A program made the position numbers and the translations under genes. Of a DNA stretch of 64,000 nt, positions 45,291 to 56,849 are shown in pieces. A model generated the notes under the pieces. The model had not been told where the DNA came from and searched no databases. It was given only the letters and a program-made list of their open reading frames with translations. Source of the stretch: Eulemur rufifrons (taxonomy: Eukaryota > Chordata > Mammalia > Primates > Lemuridae); the NCBI RefSeq assembly GCF_041146395.1, contig NC_091010.1, positions 52,534,001-52,598,000 of the forward strand, in the 5' to 3' direction. The number at the start of each line of letters is the position of its first letter. Position 1 is the stretch's first letter.

Positions 45291-46450
45291 ATCCAGGATA
45301 CTTAAACGCTTTTGTATTATTATTTCTATGAGAGACGAGCACTCCAACCTTACAGTTAACTAACAAAGTTCTGTAGAACAAATCATTTAAAACCATTTAA
45401 AAGCTGGTAGCTTTTTCAGTTCTGGTCAATAAAAAGTAACCATGTGTACCATCTCTAGAAAATCAATTCTCAAACACTTGGATGTATGACACTAAAGAAT
45501 GTTTAACATGATTTAATATCCTTTTGATATTAATAATTTGAAAGGCAATTCAAAATCTCATGCTTCCATGTGGACATAATAATAAACATAAATTCTTATT
45601 GACCATGAGTCTAAAGTAAGTCTGGTTACTTGAGTTTTCATTCGTGCGTTCTTCCTGAAAGAGATTTAACTTTATATGTTTATCATTTCCTATACTATAT
45701 ATTATCCTTTTAGACACCAACCTATGGCTTTCATTTCCCCTTTCCCAGGAAGTCAAAGTTGTTTCTATTTTAACATTTAAACAAATTATCTAGGCTAAGA
45801 ATAGAAAGATCGAATATGGTACCACCAGCTGGGCTTTACCATCTTAGAATGTTTAACTCTGAACTGGAGGGGACATTGGAAATGTTTACCCTTATCTATC
45901 CTACCCTTGTCTCTCCCTACTCCAACAATCAATTAACACATTTGGCTTGATTAATTCTAAGTCTTCAAGAGCCTGTCAATCAAAGATCTACTTTTCCTAC
46001 CTGAGGGAAATAATGAGGAGGGGCAAATCCACTCTGGCTCACAGTTCCAGCTGTTCCCTAGGAAACAGTGCTTGGGGGCCAGAGGTGATAACCAGCAAAG
46101 TGACTGCTCTCTGAAGCCTTTCTTCCAGCCTGCCTCCCCGTCGCGCTCCAATTTACGTAAGCAACCTTGTGTTTTGACCTGCATTTAATATGCTGGAATT
46201 TTATTCATGCTTAATTCTTTGAAGGTGTATTTACTGAACATCTACCCAGAAGTGGGATCTACTAAATTCCTCCCTCTTTTTCTTTTGTGGACAGCCACCT
46301 GTTTTGGTGTTGATGCACTGTGTTATATTTTATATAATTATACCATCTTTGTAAGCACTACAAGACTTTATTATGCATGTATGGTGGTCTCAGAATTCAT
46401 TAAATGTAGTATTTTTAGAATGCTATTTTTGCAAATGGCTTCCATCCCTG
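45291..46450. other. Unique sequence
   Basis: No gene recognised. A weak MIR3-like trace lies near 45,840-45,900. Confidence 0.4.
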
Positions 46451-46454
46451 TCAT

Positions 46455-46570
46455 CGCCATCCATCTTCAAGACAACCATGAAGGGTCAGTTACTGTGATT
46501 CTTATTTAACAGAGGAAGAAAGTGAATCTCAGGGTTTGTGCCTAAGGACACCATCTACATAGTGGCAAAG
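46455..46570 (-). mobile_element. MIR SINE fragment
   Basis: 'ttcttatttaacagaggaag' and 'gtgaatctcagggtttgtgc' follow antisense MIR. Confidence 0.6.
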
Positions 46571-46764
46571 CACAGTACAAAACTCAAAAGAAGGCAACTC
46601 CACTTTCTTTTGAAATCCAAGAAATGTGTGTAATTTGAATGAGCATTCCCTGTCCCTACCAACACCACAGGTCCTAAGAGAGCTCTGCATACATTCAGCA
46701 CCCCTAAGCAATATGTTTTTACTCAGCCATGAGAATGTGGCAAAGATGCGTAATGAAAAGAGCA

Positions 46765-46975
46765 ATGGCTAACATGCAGTGAGTGCTTCAAAGCTTCTAG
46801 TACTATACTGAACATTTCAGACATAATCTCACTTAATCCTGCCAGAAATGCTAAGCATGAGTACTATCATTTCCCTCATTTTATAGATAAAAACCTGAGG
46901 TTCAAGCCCCTAGGCTTAGTGAATAGCAGAGACAAGATTCAAACTCAGCCTGTTTGATTCCAACACCCATAACTT
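46765..46975 (-). mobile_element. MIR SINE
   Basis: 'taatctcacttaatcctgcc', 'cctcattttatagataaaaa', 'gacaagattcaaactcagcc' are clear antisense MIR. Confidence 0.9.
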
Positions 46976-48010
46976 AACGAACAATTTCTCATTCCAATAA
47001 AACATATTTCTAAACCTTAGCAAAGTAAGCTATCAGTCCCCATGGAGATTGCATCTTTGAAGAAAAGTGGAAATGTTAATGGTCATTAATATTTTTATGA
47101 ATTTTTTTTCAAGTCTTAAGTTTGCACCAAATAGATCCAGATGACTTCTTTATTCATTTGGTCTGGAATGCAGAGGGCATTTGTAGCTCTGAGTCCACCC
47201 TTGGGGTTCAAGCGTCATGATCACTTTCTATTACCATTTATTCATGAAATGTCTTAGATTTCACTCTGGAGTCATCGCCGTACTGTGATCCAAGAGTCTC
47301 AAATCCCTTCAGGCAGAGAAGTACTCTATGAGTTGCTACCATGTTCATTATCCTTCAATTGCTTTACCAAATAAAAATGTTTTCGAGTGAAATGAGAATG
47401 AGTTATGCAAGCTGTAAGGAAATCTCGAAATATTACTTAGTATCTTTTGTCTTCCTTTACAAAGATGTTATCTATATGAAAGCAAAAAGCCAACCATCTG
47501 CTACAAGACCCCACAAATGAATCTATTGCACTAGACACTGGAGACACAAGGCTAGAGAGAAATGAAGCACAATGATCAAGAGTCATTTTGTTAATTCTGG
47601 TTAAGCCTTGACTCCTAACATCATAAGATTGAAATGCCTACTCTGTTGAATTAATTTAATTATTTCTATTATTATTTTCAACACTGTTCAAATCTTTCTG
47701 GGGAAAACTCTAATGGGACCAGATCCTCTAACAAAAAGATTAAGAGATGTAAAAGGAGGGAGAATAAATAGTGTGTTCTCAACCATGTAAGTGGAAGGAA
47801 AGGAGAACTTACAGCTATTGATTTGTCACCTTGGGATATGAAAAATCCTCTTTCTGACCATAGTTGAGCCTCCTGTAATATAATCTTGCTTACCTAATTA
47901 GCCAACCCTACTAGTAGAGGTGGAACCTACAGTATTAGTCACAGCTCTTTGTTAGTTGAGAAACTCAAACAACCCTAGGATAAAAAATAGGGAATGTGAC
48001 TAGGGTAGAG
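46976..48010. other. Repeat-poor stretch, candidate conserved block 47,060-47,480
   Basis: The 47,060-47,480 part is repeat-free and keeps several CpGs ('agcgtcatg', 'atcgccgtac', 'ttttcgag', 'tctcgaaa'), which is above what decayed neutral DNA usually shows. No frame or splice pattern is visible. Confidence 0.35.
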
Positions 48011-48014
48011 TAAA

Positions 48015-48180
48015 ACTACTACTGTTTCTGCATCAGAAAAATGGAGATAATAAATAGTACCTACCTCACTTAAGTTGTTATGAGGATTCAATATTTCTTA
48101 AACAAGTACATGTATTCGAAATGCTTGGAAAGTGCCTGGCACATTAAGAGAGCTGTCTTAAGTGTTATTGATAATGATGA
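48015..48180 (+). mobile_element. MIR SINE
   Basis: 'tgcatcagaaaaatggagat', 'taatagtac'-like 'taaatagtacctacctcac', 'tgttatgaggattcaatatt', 'gaaagtgcctggcacattaa'. Confidence 0.9.
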
Positions 48181-48740
48181 TGATGATTCAAAGAGCCCAT
48201 CTCACAAAGCTGTCAAAAGGAAAAAGAAATAAAAAGAAGAAAAGCTGGCTCTCTGCGGCTTCCATGGCAAGCTTAGTTCAGATTACTTTTGCTAGCCCTC
48301 TCGGCTTTCTCTCTCATTCCCTCTCCAAGGTCTTGTTCGCCCCATACCACAATGATTTTGCTGGGAAACAAGGCATGAGAATTGCTTTTGGTAACCACCA
48401 TCCTCCTTCCCTTCCCTAGTTTGGAGGAATTGTTTCTAATATGCTTTGAGGAAATCTTTCCACCTCAAATCCTGTGTCTACTCTGGGTTTGGGCTTCTGG
48501 AAAGAAAGACTTAGAAAATTTATTCATGACAACCATTGTTTTTCCTCACTGGGGCAACTGAACCCCAAATAACACTACCTGCTTGAGTTTGGTGGAGCAG
48601 GCGAAGGTAACGGTGGGGGGGGAAATAGATTAATTTCACAAGATATTACAAAGTTACATGTGCATTATACCACTTAAATCTTACGATAAACTATGAGGAA
48701 CTGGTATTAACATGGTTAGTCTTTTTCTTAAGGTTAACTG
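48181..48740. other. Unique sequence
   Basis: Includes an 85-codon frame (48,162-48,419) that starts inside the MIR and has no family resemblance. Confidence 0.4.
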
Positions 48741-48743
48741 AGT

Positions 48744-48789
48744 AGTAATGTCTGCTCAAATACTAGAAAGTATTTGAGCAGACATTACT
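48744..48789. repeat. Perfect palindrome, 21-bp arms, 4-nt loop
   Basis: 48,744-48,764 (starting 'agtaatgtctgctcaaat') is the exact reverse complement of 48,769-48,789, with the loop 'agaa' between. A 46-nt transcript of it would form a fully paired hairpin. No flanking target-site duplication or transposon end is visible. Confidence 0.97.
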
Positions 48790-48839
48790 TCAGGCATAAG
48801 TCTGTCTGACTCCAAACTCTGAAAACTCACCATGATCTG

Positions 48840-48866
48840 TTTTTTTTTTTTTTTTTTTTTTTTTTT
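48840..48866. repeat. Poly(T), 27 bases
   Basis: Unbroken T run followed by a G-rich patch ('gtgggaggcgggggggag'). It might be the tail of a minus-strand retroinsertion, but nothing recognisable follows. Confidence 0.9.
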
Positions 48867-49435
48867 GTGGGAGGCGGGGGGGAGAGATGGGATGGTTTCA
48901 TCTATAATTGCTAAGCAATTATATATAAAACCTAGCTGGTGAAAGAGAACACACTACTGACAGATTCCCAATATTCCCTAAGGCATATACTTGCTATTTT
49001 GTTGTTGTAGCTGGTTATTTCATCTGTCTTTCTGACTATAAACTGAGTTCTCAATCCAAAAAGTGTCTTGAATTTAGTTTGACATTATAGGTATAGCTAT
49101 TGATTGAATAGCACTTCCAGAGGAGTGCAGCATTCTCCAGCTAAAATGATCTTCCAGTGTATGCATGGAGAGATCTGTGATCCAGGGAAGGGGATATGGA
49201 CACAGAATTGCAAGACATCCATACTGACTCAGTCTGCATCGCTATTATTTTCATGTTTCTGAAGTTCTGTTGCAGACTAAGTTTTAAAAATCATGTGCCT
49301 AGCCTTAAAAATCACTTTTGAATTAGATAAATTAATCATTCTTTGTTTGAAAGCAGGAGTACAAAATCCAAACAATGTCTTATGCAATGATTATCTCTTT
49401 CAATGCAATGGACTAATTTTTTATCAGTTGCCTCG
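48867..49435. other. Unique sequence
   Basis: No repeat family or exon recognised after the G-rich patch. Confidence 0.4.
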
Positions 49436-50070
49436 TTTAAAAAATAAAATAAAATGAGATATAATTAATTACCCTAAAATTTACTACAGTAAAGACTGCA
49501 ATTCAGTGTTTTATACTATATTCACATAGTTATGTGACTATCATCACAATGTAATTTTAAACCATTTCCTTCACCGCAAAAGAAACTCCTGATCCCTTAG
49601 TGATCACTACCCATTGCTCTAATTCCCTAACCCCTGGAGACCATTAATCTATGGAAGTGAAATGTCCTATGCTGGACATTTCATATAAATGGAATCATAT
49701 AACGTGGCTTTTAGGGTCTTGCTTCTTTCATTTATCATAGCGTTTTCAAGGTTCATCCATGCTGTAGCTTGTATCAGTGCTTCATTCATTTTTATGGCTG
49801 TATAATATTTCATTGTATGGATAGGCCACACTGTGTACACATAGTTGATTTATACTTGGGCTGTTTCCACATTTTGCCTAGTATCAATAATGTTGCTATG
49901 ACCATTTATGTATAATTTTTTTTGTGTAGACGTATGTTTTCAATTCTTTGGTGTATATAACTAGGAGTAAAATTATTAGGTCATATCTTAACTCTATGTT
50001 TAACTTTTTGAGGAACTGTCAAACTTCTTCCACAGCAGCTGCATGGTTTTGCACTCCCACTTAACTGCCA
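49436..50070 (-). mobile_element. Old L1 (L1M), 3' UTR and end of ORF2
   Basis: Starts with an AAAAT-type tail remnant. 'tcaaggttcatccatgctgt', 'tatttcattgtatggatagg', 'ttgaggaactgtcaaacttc' are the antisense ORF2 end that is very common in mammal genomes. Many substitutions. Confidence 0.9.
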
Positions 50071-51335
50071 CTTTCCCTGCTCTGAGAGAATAGGAGTTAA
50101 TAAGAGCAGAATTGCAGAATTTAAAAACTGTTTCAAGCACTTATCCTCCATTTAAAGCATCTTTTCCTAGGCCTCCTACTGTGACTTGGTGGCCACAAAA
50201 TCAGACTTTCAAGAAAGACAAATATTTTCCCCTCATCGTTTAAAAAAAAACATATTTATTTTATTTTTTAAATCCACTCTATTGGCTATCACAGGACATG
50301 AATAATACAAAAAATAATACATTATTTATAATGCTTGTATGGACTATGGCAAAATTCTCAAAACAAAAATTATCATTATTACTTATTTAATGACTATATT
50401 ACTGAATATAGTAATATAGGGAATCTAATCCATATACACAGATACACATATATACATATAAAAATTATCCTGTGAATACATATGCTCTATAAAGAAAGTG
50501 ATAGAAATCTCCTAGTGATTTAATAGAGTGATTTAATAGGTGAGATATCTAGAAAAAAAAAAAAAAAAAAAAAAGGTACCCATAAATAGAACTTGCTATT
50601 GACCTGAGTCCAGTGACCAGGAAGTTATCACTTGGCATCTACTAGGTGCTTAACACTGAATAATGCAAAGACGCAAAATGTAAACATTTGCTTTGGCTAT
50701 GTCCAGTCTGAGGTTGGGCACACTAGACTGACCAGCAGGAGTCAAAATCACAGCCCATCTGCTTCAAAGTCATGTTGCCAGAAGAGGAAACATGGGTCTT
50801 GGCAGGGAGAACTGGTTAACCTCTCCAACATCAGCCTCGACAGCAGGAAAAATGCTGATATTTTTAAAAAGTGGTTATTTTTATTTATGTTCACTCCCCA
50901 AATAATTCTCAGGCTGCTTCTTTTTTTTTTTACATCCATCTGTATTTCATTTCCAAATAACCTGGGTCAGGGTTCCATTGAAAACTTAACAAAAAGAAAA
51001 GCTTCTCTTTTGCAAAGTGTCTGTGTACTCAATTTTTACACAGAATCATGAGAGCTTATGTGAATTCCCTGAAACAAACCTATGAACCTCTTGGAGAACT
51101 CCTGCCTGCATTACAGTGAGTCATTTCACCCCTGAAGCACTTGCTATGTGAACAAGAGTGTTCTCCTACAGTTGTTCGGATGATGAATGTGATCATTTCT
51201 TTAAGTATCGGTGGAGGCACCATATCCCTGGAAAATCATCCCTCTACATTAACTCACTTCTTCGGATCTAGGAACTTATACTTAGCAAACCACCACTCAA
51301 TTAGTATTTTGCCAACTGGCAGACTCTGGCACTGT
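50071..51335. other. Unique sequence with poly(A) run
   Basis: A22 at 50,553-50,574. The longest frame in the window (139 codons, 50,632-51,051) lies here. It has no recognisable domain, runs through a T-rich tract and is not called a gene. Confidence 0.45.
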
Positions 51336-51339
51336 TAAC

Positions 51340-51995
51340 AAAGACTGGGGCTAACTCTCACATTAGTCAGTCCAGTCAGCAGACAGAAACCACGTTACTT
51401 ATTTAAACAGAGAGAATTTAAGTGAAAAAAAAAAATAACTATTATAAAGTTGTTAACTAGATAATTGAAAGTATAAAAAGAGAACTTCAAGGTATCATGA
51501 AGGAAGCAACTGCAGAAAGCAATCCCAGGACTGAGGGGAAAATGGGAAGAGATTGGAAATATCAAAACCTAGAAACTTAAAATAGGAAAGCAGGGGATCA
51601 AAATCCAGACCTTTGAAAAGGGGGTGCAGCTTGGCTCCAGCAGCATCTCTGATGGGACGCAACGTGATTGATCCTTCACGTGCTGGAAAAACTGCAAACT
51701 GGATTCAGCTGCAGCTACAGGAAAGCACTCCTGCCAGGTGAAGAAGCACTGCTGGGGTGATGCTCCGGGTAACAGGGAGAAGACAGCCAGTCCTTCCTCC
51801 CTCCTCCAACCCTGAAGTCTGCCCTGGAACCCTCTGTTTGCAGAGCTTTACGTGGAGCCAGCAGGACAAGCAGGAAGGCAGCAGAAGCCTGCTTCAGTTT
51901 CCCAAAGCAGAGTGCAGAGGGCTGGGTTTGGAGCTAATAATAACTGGCATGCAAATTATCTCAACGAAGAATCCCTAGGGTTTTTTTTTTTTTTT
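51340..51995. repeat. Possible medium-reiterated repeat, family not identified
   Basis: 'gtcagcagacagaaaccacg', 'aacagagagaatttaagtg', 'gttaactagataattgaaag' and a GC-richer right half with 'ctgctggggtgatgctccgg' recall a dispersed mammalian repeat. A T15-type run at about 51,981-51,995 closes it. Confidence 0.4.
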
Positions 51996-53035
51996 AATTC
52001 TGAAATTAGCAATTGAAAAAGTTTCCATCTAGATAATCCACACAGATGCCCTGGAACAGCTAATAACACTAACACACGAATTGAGCACTTGCTATGTGTT
52101 AAAGAGTATAGGAATTTAGTTAATTTAATCATCTGTACTACTTTATTTAATCTCTATAACATGAATTCCAAGCCCCCACACATATGTATGTATACATATA
52201 TCTATATATACGTGCAAATATCTATACATACATGGACATACACATATATATGTAGAGAGAGAGAATGAGTACACTGGCATTATTTGTGTCAACTCTAGAT
52301 ATCTAGTATATTTATTTCTAAACAAAACAAAATACACAGAAAAGATACCAAGATTGGGAAAGTTTGATTAATTGCCCCAGAACCCACATGCAGATCTCAC
52401 CTCCAACTCTGTGCTCTTAACTACTATCTATATTACTATCCACAGCCACCAATGGACACACCAGATCTCTGTTTAGAAGGCCACTTTCCTGGTAGGGCAC
52501 TCAGTGATATTCAGTGACACTGATACAAAGGCCCCTTGTGCCCTAGTGCTGCAGGGTTACTAGAGTTCAGTGGGCCAGGAAAGCAGGGGACACTCTGTCT
52601 AGTTGATGCCTGCTGTGCTCCTGCTAAAACCCATTCACTGAATGGTCTCAATTACTTTTAATTACAGTGAGCTAGTGCTTCAATTGCATATAGCACAGAT
52701 ATTCTTACATAAGTCTTTCCTAATGATACCACTTTAAACACAGGAAAAGGTTTGGAGAGATGGGATCAGCCAAGGTGGAAAGGCCATGAATAAAAGCATA
52801 AAGAGATGCAACTAATTTTTTAAGGAGCATTCCCCTGACTTTTATAGTTCTTTAAAAATACATAGAAAATACAGCAAAACTCTGTGAGGGAAATCTCCAT
52901 AGACATGCATTTAATGCATTTATTCAATAAAAATAATTATCTAGTATCCATAATTTGCCAAATAGAGATGAATCAGATATGGCCATTGCCTTCAAGGAAC
53001 TTAAAATCCAATTGAGGGTAGAGACATGAATTCAA
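51996..53035. other. Unique sequence with AT/AC repeats
   Basis: A weak MIR trace at 52,080-52,160, a TATA/TACA and GAGA low-complexity patch at 52,180-52,265, and a trace of the unnamed old repeat at 52,970-53,030. Confidence 0.45.
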
Positions 53036-53039
53036 CAAC

Positions 53040-53280
53040 TACTACATGTTGAATACTAACACTGGCCAGTCACTGTTCAAAAGGTCTAATATGTGCTGAC
53101 TCACTAAACACTTCCAACAATCTGTAAGGCTGATATTCTTAGGATCCCCATTTTACAGATAAAGAAACTGAGACACAGAAAATCTGAGCTATTTTTCCCA
53201 AGTCACTCAGCTAATAAATGGTGGAGGCAGAATTTAATTCCAAGCATTCTAACTAAATCCATACTGCCTCTTGTCATAAC
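53040..53280 (-). mobile_element. MIR SINE
   Basis: 'aggatccccattttacagat', 'aaagaaactgagacacagaa', 'tcactcagctaataaatggt' are near-consensus antisense MIR. Confidence 0.93.
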
Positions 53281-53404
53281 AACAAAGAAATGCTAAATGT
53301 CATATAGCACTATGAACACATAGTCTGGAGAGAGATCTTCTAAGTGGGGAGACCAGAGAAAGTTACATTGAGAAGGTAACATTTAATCTGGGCTTGGATA
53401 TCTT

Positions 53405-53448
53405 TTATATATAAATATATAGATATAGATAGACAGATAGAGACTTTA
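53405..53448. repeat. (TATA/TAGA)n low-complexity, probable L1 tail
   Basis: Mixed TATA, AGATA and GACAG units right before the antisense L1. Confidence 0.8.
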
Positions 53449-53449
53449 C

Positions 53450-54527
53450 TTTTAGAGCAGTTTTAGGCTCACAACAAAATGGAGCAGAAAGTACAGAGAT
53501 TCTCCATATGCTCCCTGTCCCCACACATTGACCGCCTCCTCCATTATCAATATCCCCTGCCACAGTGATACATTCATTACAGTTGATGAACCTACATTGA
53601 CACATCATTATCACCCAGAGCACACAGCTCACATTAAGGTTCTTGGCGCTGTACATTCTATGCATTTGGACAAATTTATAATGACATGTATCTCCCATTA
53701 TAATATCATAAGGAGTAGTTTCATTGCCCTAAGAATCCTCCGTGCTCCACCTGTTCATCTCTCCCTTTCAACCCCTTCCCTGGCAACCACTGATCTTTCT
53801 ACTGTCTCCATAGTTATCTTTTCCAGAATGTCATATATATGTGGAATCATATAGCATGTAGCCTTTTCTGATTGGCTGCTTTCATTTAGTAATATGCATT
53901 TAAGTTTCTGCCTGTCTTTTCATAGCTTGATAGCTCATTTCTGATTAGTACTGAATAACATTCCATTATCTGGATGTACCACAGTTTCCATGTCCATTCA
54001 CCTACCGGGGAGCATTTTGCTTGCTTTTTCAAGTTTTAACGATTATAAATAAAGCTGCTGTAAGCTTCCATGTGCAAGTTTTTGTGTGGACATAAGTTTC
54101 CAACTCCTTTGGATAAATTCTAAGTAGCACCATTGCTGGGTCATGTGGTAAGAGTATGTTTAGTTTTGTAAGAAACCATCAAACTATTTTCTGAAGTGAA
54201 TGTACTGTTTTGCATTTTTACTAGAAATGAATGAGGATTCCTGCTGCTCCACATCTTTCCCTACATTTGGTGTTGTCAGTGTTCTGAATTTTTAAAAAAT
54301 TTCTAATAATTATGGTACATTATAGTTGTATATACTTATAGTGTTCTGAATTTTGACCATTTCAATAGATGTGTAATAGCATCTCCTTGTTGTTTTAATT
54401 TGTATTTGCCTAATAAAATATGATATGGAGCATTTTTTCACATGCTTATTTTTCATGTGTACAACTTCTTTGGTGAAATTTCTGCTAAGTTCTTATTGTT
54501 GAGTTTTAAGAGTTTTCTATCTATGCC
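53450..54527 (-). mobile_element. Old L1 (L1MA/L1MB-like), 3' UTR and end of ORF2
   Basis: 'gcagttttaggctcacaaca', 'accccttccctggcaaccac', 'gtaccacagtttccatgtcc' and 'gcaccattgctgggtcatgt' are the antisense L1M 3' UTR and ORF2 end. About 1.08 kb, 5'-truncated, with a 47-bp insert at 54,293-54,339. The 108- and 97-codon frames here are chance readings. Confidence 0.93.
54278..54354. repeat. 15-bp direct repeat flanking a 47-bp insert
   Basis: 'agtgttctgaatttt' at 54,278-54,292 recurs at 54,340-54,354. The insert between ('taataattatggtacattat') interrupts L1 sequence that is continuous without it. Confidence 0.9.
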
Positions 54528-54555
54528 ATTTATTTATTTATTTATTTATTTTTAA
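54528..54555. repeat. (TTTA)n tetranucleotide repeat
   Basis: About six units at the L1 truncation point. Confidence 0.93.
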
Positions 54556-54639
54556 TTTATAAAAACAAGGACTTTTACTTATTACAAAGCAGGATAGTGC
54601 AAGGGAGTTTGGAAGTAGGCAGGCTTTATTTTGAATCTA

Positions 54640-54780
54640 TGGTCTTGTGCGTCACAGTCTGTGTGTCTTAACCTTTTTGAACTTGTTTCCTCATCCATAA
54701 AGTGGACATCAGCATTTTCTTTGGAATAAATGTTCTAGGCACAGAAGATGGCACAGAGTACTTGATAAACATTATCCGAT
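54640..54780 (+). mobile_element. MIR SINE fragment
   Basis: 'cttaacctttttgaacttgt', 'ttcctcatccataaagtgga', 'gatggcacagagtacttgat' follow MIR order. Confidence 0.8.
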
Positions 54781-55230
54781 AGAAGCAGGATTGTTTGTAC
54801 CCTCACAGGATAAATCATGAAAACTGTCAGAAATCCCCAAATTCACAAACACAGAAATACTTCTTCAAGCTCCTGAATTTCCCCATTCATTCATATGCTT
54901 CTAAAGTCAGGCATTTCCTATGCTCAACTTTGCATAGAAATTATTAAATATCTAGCTTTGTGTCTTCCGATGAAGTTCTTTTTTTAATATAGTGAGCAAC
55001 TTTTGCACTCGCTGGAGAACTTAGTGAAATCTATTCTTGAATCATTCCTCCTTGTTTCCATACAAATCATACAGTGGGCGTGTTCCTATCAAGAAAAGCT
55101 ACAGCTGAATTCAATTTTGTGCTCTTTAATATCTCTACAGTTTCTATTTTCTGGCAAAGATTTCTTAGGGAACTTCACATTCACTTTATTATTGTCATCA
55201 GCCATAGCAGCTGACTTTCTTCTGATGCCC
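54781..55230. other. Unique sequence
   Basis: No repeat or exon recognised. The 91-codon frame at 55,003-55,278 ends in the poly(T). Confidence 0.4.
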
Positions 55231-55233
55231 TCC

Positions 55234-55630
55234 TTTTTTTTTTTTTTTTTTTGCCAAAAAGAAACAAAGCTTTATTAATTCAAAAGGGTGACATCAGCAG
55301 GAAGAAAAATTGAGGATGTAGGGAATAGCTGGCTCACTAATTAACTAAATGACTTCCTCTACGGTGCCTGAAATTCTGATACTAACTTTGACAAAATTAC
55401 AAATTATCTCATAGCATGGGCTTCTGAGAGCTGCCCACGAGTTAGTGACACCGTAAATACCAAAGTCTGTTGCTAGGTTTTTAGCACTGTGTTTGGTAGA
55501 ACATTAGGTTTGCGTGATACTCTTTCTTAATACTTACGCTGTAGTGAAATAGGCTTAGCAATATAGCCTTCTTGGTAATTCACAGAGCACACTAGCATAG
55601 TAAAGTCTCCAAAATCCTTCAGTCAATGAA
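55234..55630 (-). pseudogene. Processed retrocopy, 3' end with poly(A) (source gene unknown)
   Basis: Read on the minus strand, sequence ends '...aattaataaagctttgtttc' then 'tttttggc' and a 19-base A tail (T run 55,234-55,252 on plus). The AATAAA signal (55,276-55,271) lies 18 nt before the tail, as at a real mRNA cleavage site, while a genomic A tail marks reverse transcription. Upstream limit is uncertain; a hAT-like MER fragment begins near 55,640. A minus-strand stretch open for about 52 codons (55,503-55,345) includes 'ATDFGIYGVTNSWAALRS' and ends in a stop, but I cannot match it to a protein, and most of the copy may be 3' UTR. No clear target-site duplication was found. Confidence 0.6.
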
Positions 55631-55639
55631 TCTACTTAA

Positions 55640-55760
55640 TATTACATAAGCCAGTGCAGCCCAAACATATTTGACTGTGGAAGTCTTTTAAACATTTTTA
55701 TTAACACCTATTATTATAATATCCCATAGCACTGGTATCCCTCGTAGCAATCTCTTTTAA
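55640..55760. mobile_element. Possible hAT-type MER fragment
   Basis: 'gtgcagcccaaacatatttg', 'gactgtggaagtcttttaaa' and 'tatcccatagcactggtatc' recall a MER-class hAT element. Family not fixed. Confidence 0.45.
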
Positions 55761-56845
55761 ACAATAAGCAGAGTACACACCAAAGAGCACAAAAAAACTA
55801 TTAATAGCTGTACCTAACATAACACACAATGTTTGAACAAATTTTAATTCATTTATCCAACAAACATTTACTGGTAATTAATAATATATAAAAGCAAACT
55901 GTTTATTTACATGGTTCACTCTAAGCATAATTCACTCTCCTGTTCTCAGAGTCTACCCTTAATGAGCCCAGTGATGGAGCTGCTGGGAGAACAACACGTA
56001 GCACTTTGTGGGTAAATTAAGGCACATATTTCATTTTAGTTCCCAATGAGGTGAACATCATGATGCGGTGGACTCTCCCCGCTATTTGATTGTTCTGATG
56101 GTGGATGTTATTCCACTGTATCCCTGAAGCCACTTCTCACAATGTTGTAGGTGTTTGGAACACTGAAATGAATGAACATTTTCATCATGAGAATAGTCAG
56201 AGTGTTTATTCAATATATTTAACTCCCTTGTGAAAAATCTTACATTGCAGTGCTCCCATTTAATATGCACACTTTACCTGTTAAAGTTTTCCAAGATGAA
56301 AGCAGCTTGATTATTTGCATCTTTTACTTCTAATGACTCTACCTCAGAGGGATTTGCTCTATTTTTTCACATCCAATCATTCGTCTCTTCCTTCATACTT
56401 TCTGACTGTCTCCATTGACCTGGAGTTCCATGTTTTCCTGTTTTATGTTTCCCCTCTTAGTTTTTCTTGTATGGTGTCTCCGAGGTCTTGTATATGGGTT
56501 AGTGATTTTCTAGTTTTTGAAACAATTAGGCATTAATTAAGTAATCAAATTCACAATATTCAATACATTTTCATAAACATTTTCAGTTCAATTAGGTGAC
56601 ATGTTTAAGGTTACCCATTGTATAAATTCTAAACTCAGACTTGAAAATGTTTAATAAATACATACCATAAAATGATACTACTCTTATAAATTGCTATTGC
56701 TTACCTACCACCAGTTTTTGCCAAATTTACAAATTAACAGGCATGAGTTTACTGTGATTTTTCTAGCTATTTACATGAAAACAAGTATAGAATAAACTTT
56801 AGGGAAACATAATAGATCTTTATCATACAGACAGTTATTAATATT
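55761..56845. other. Unique AT-rich sequence
   Basis: No feature recognised. Confidence 0.4.
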
Positions 56846-56849
56846 TGGT

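Noticed and set aside
48744..48789. MicroRNA precursor reading of the palindrome
   Set aside because: A perfect 21-bp stem with a 4-nt loop is too short and too perfect for a normal pri-miRNA. Kept as a palindrome only.
50632..51051. Longest open frame in the window (139 codons, plus strand)
   Set aside because: No domain, no family resemblance, reads through a T-rich tract, lacks a splice or promoter context. One frame this long is expected by chance in 64 kb.
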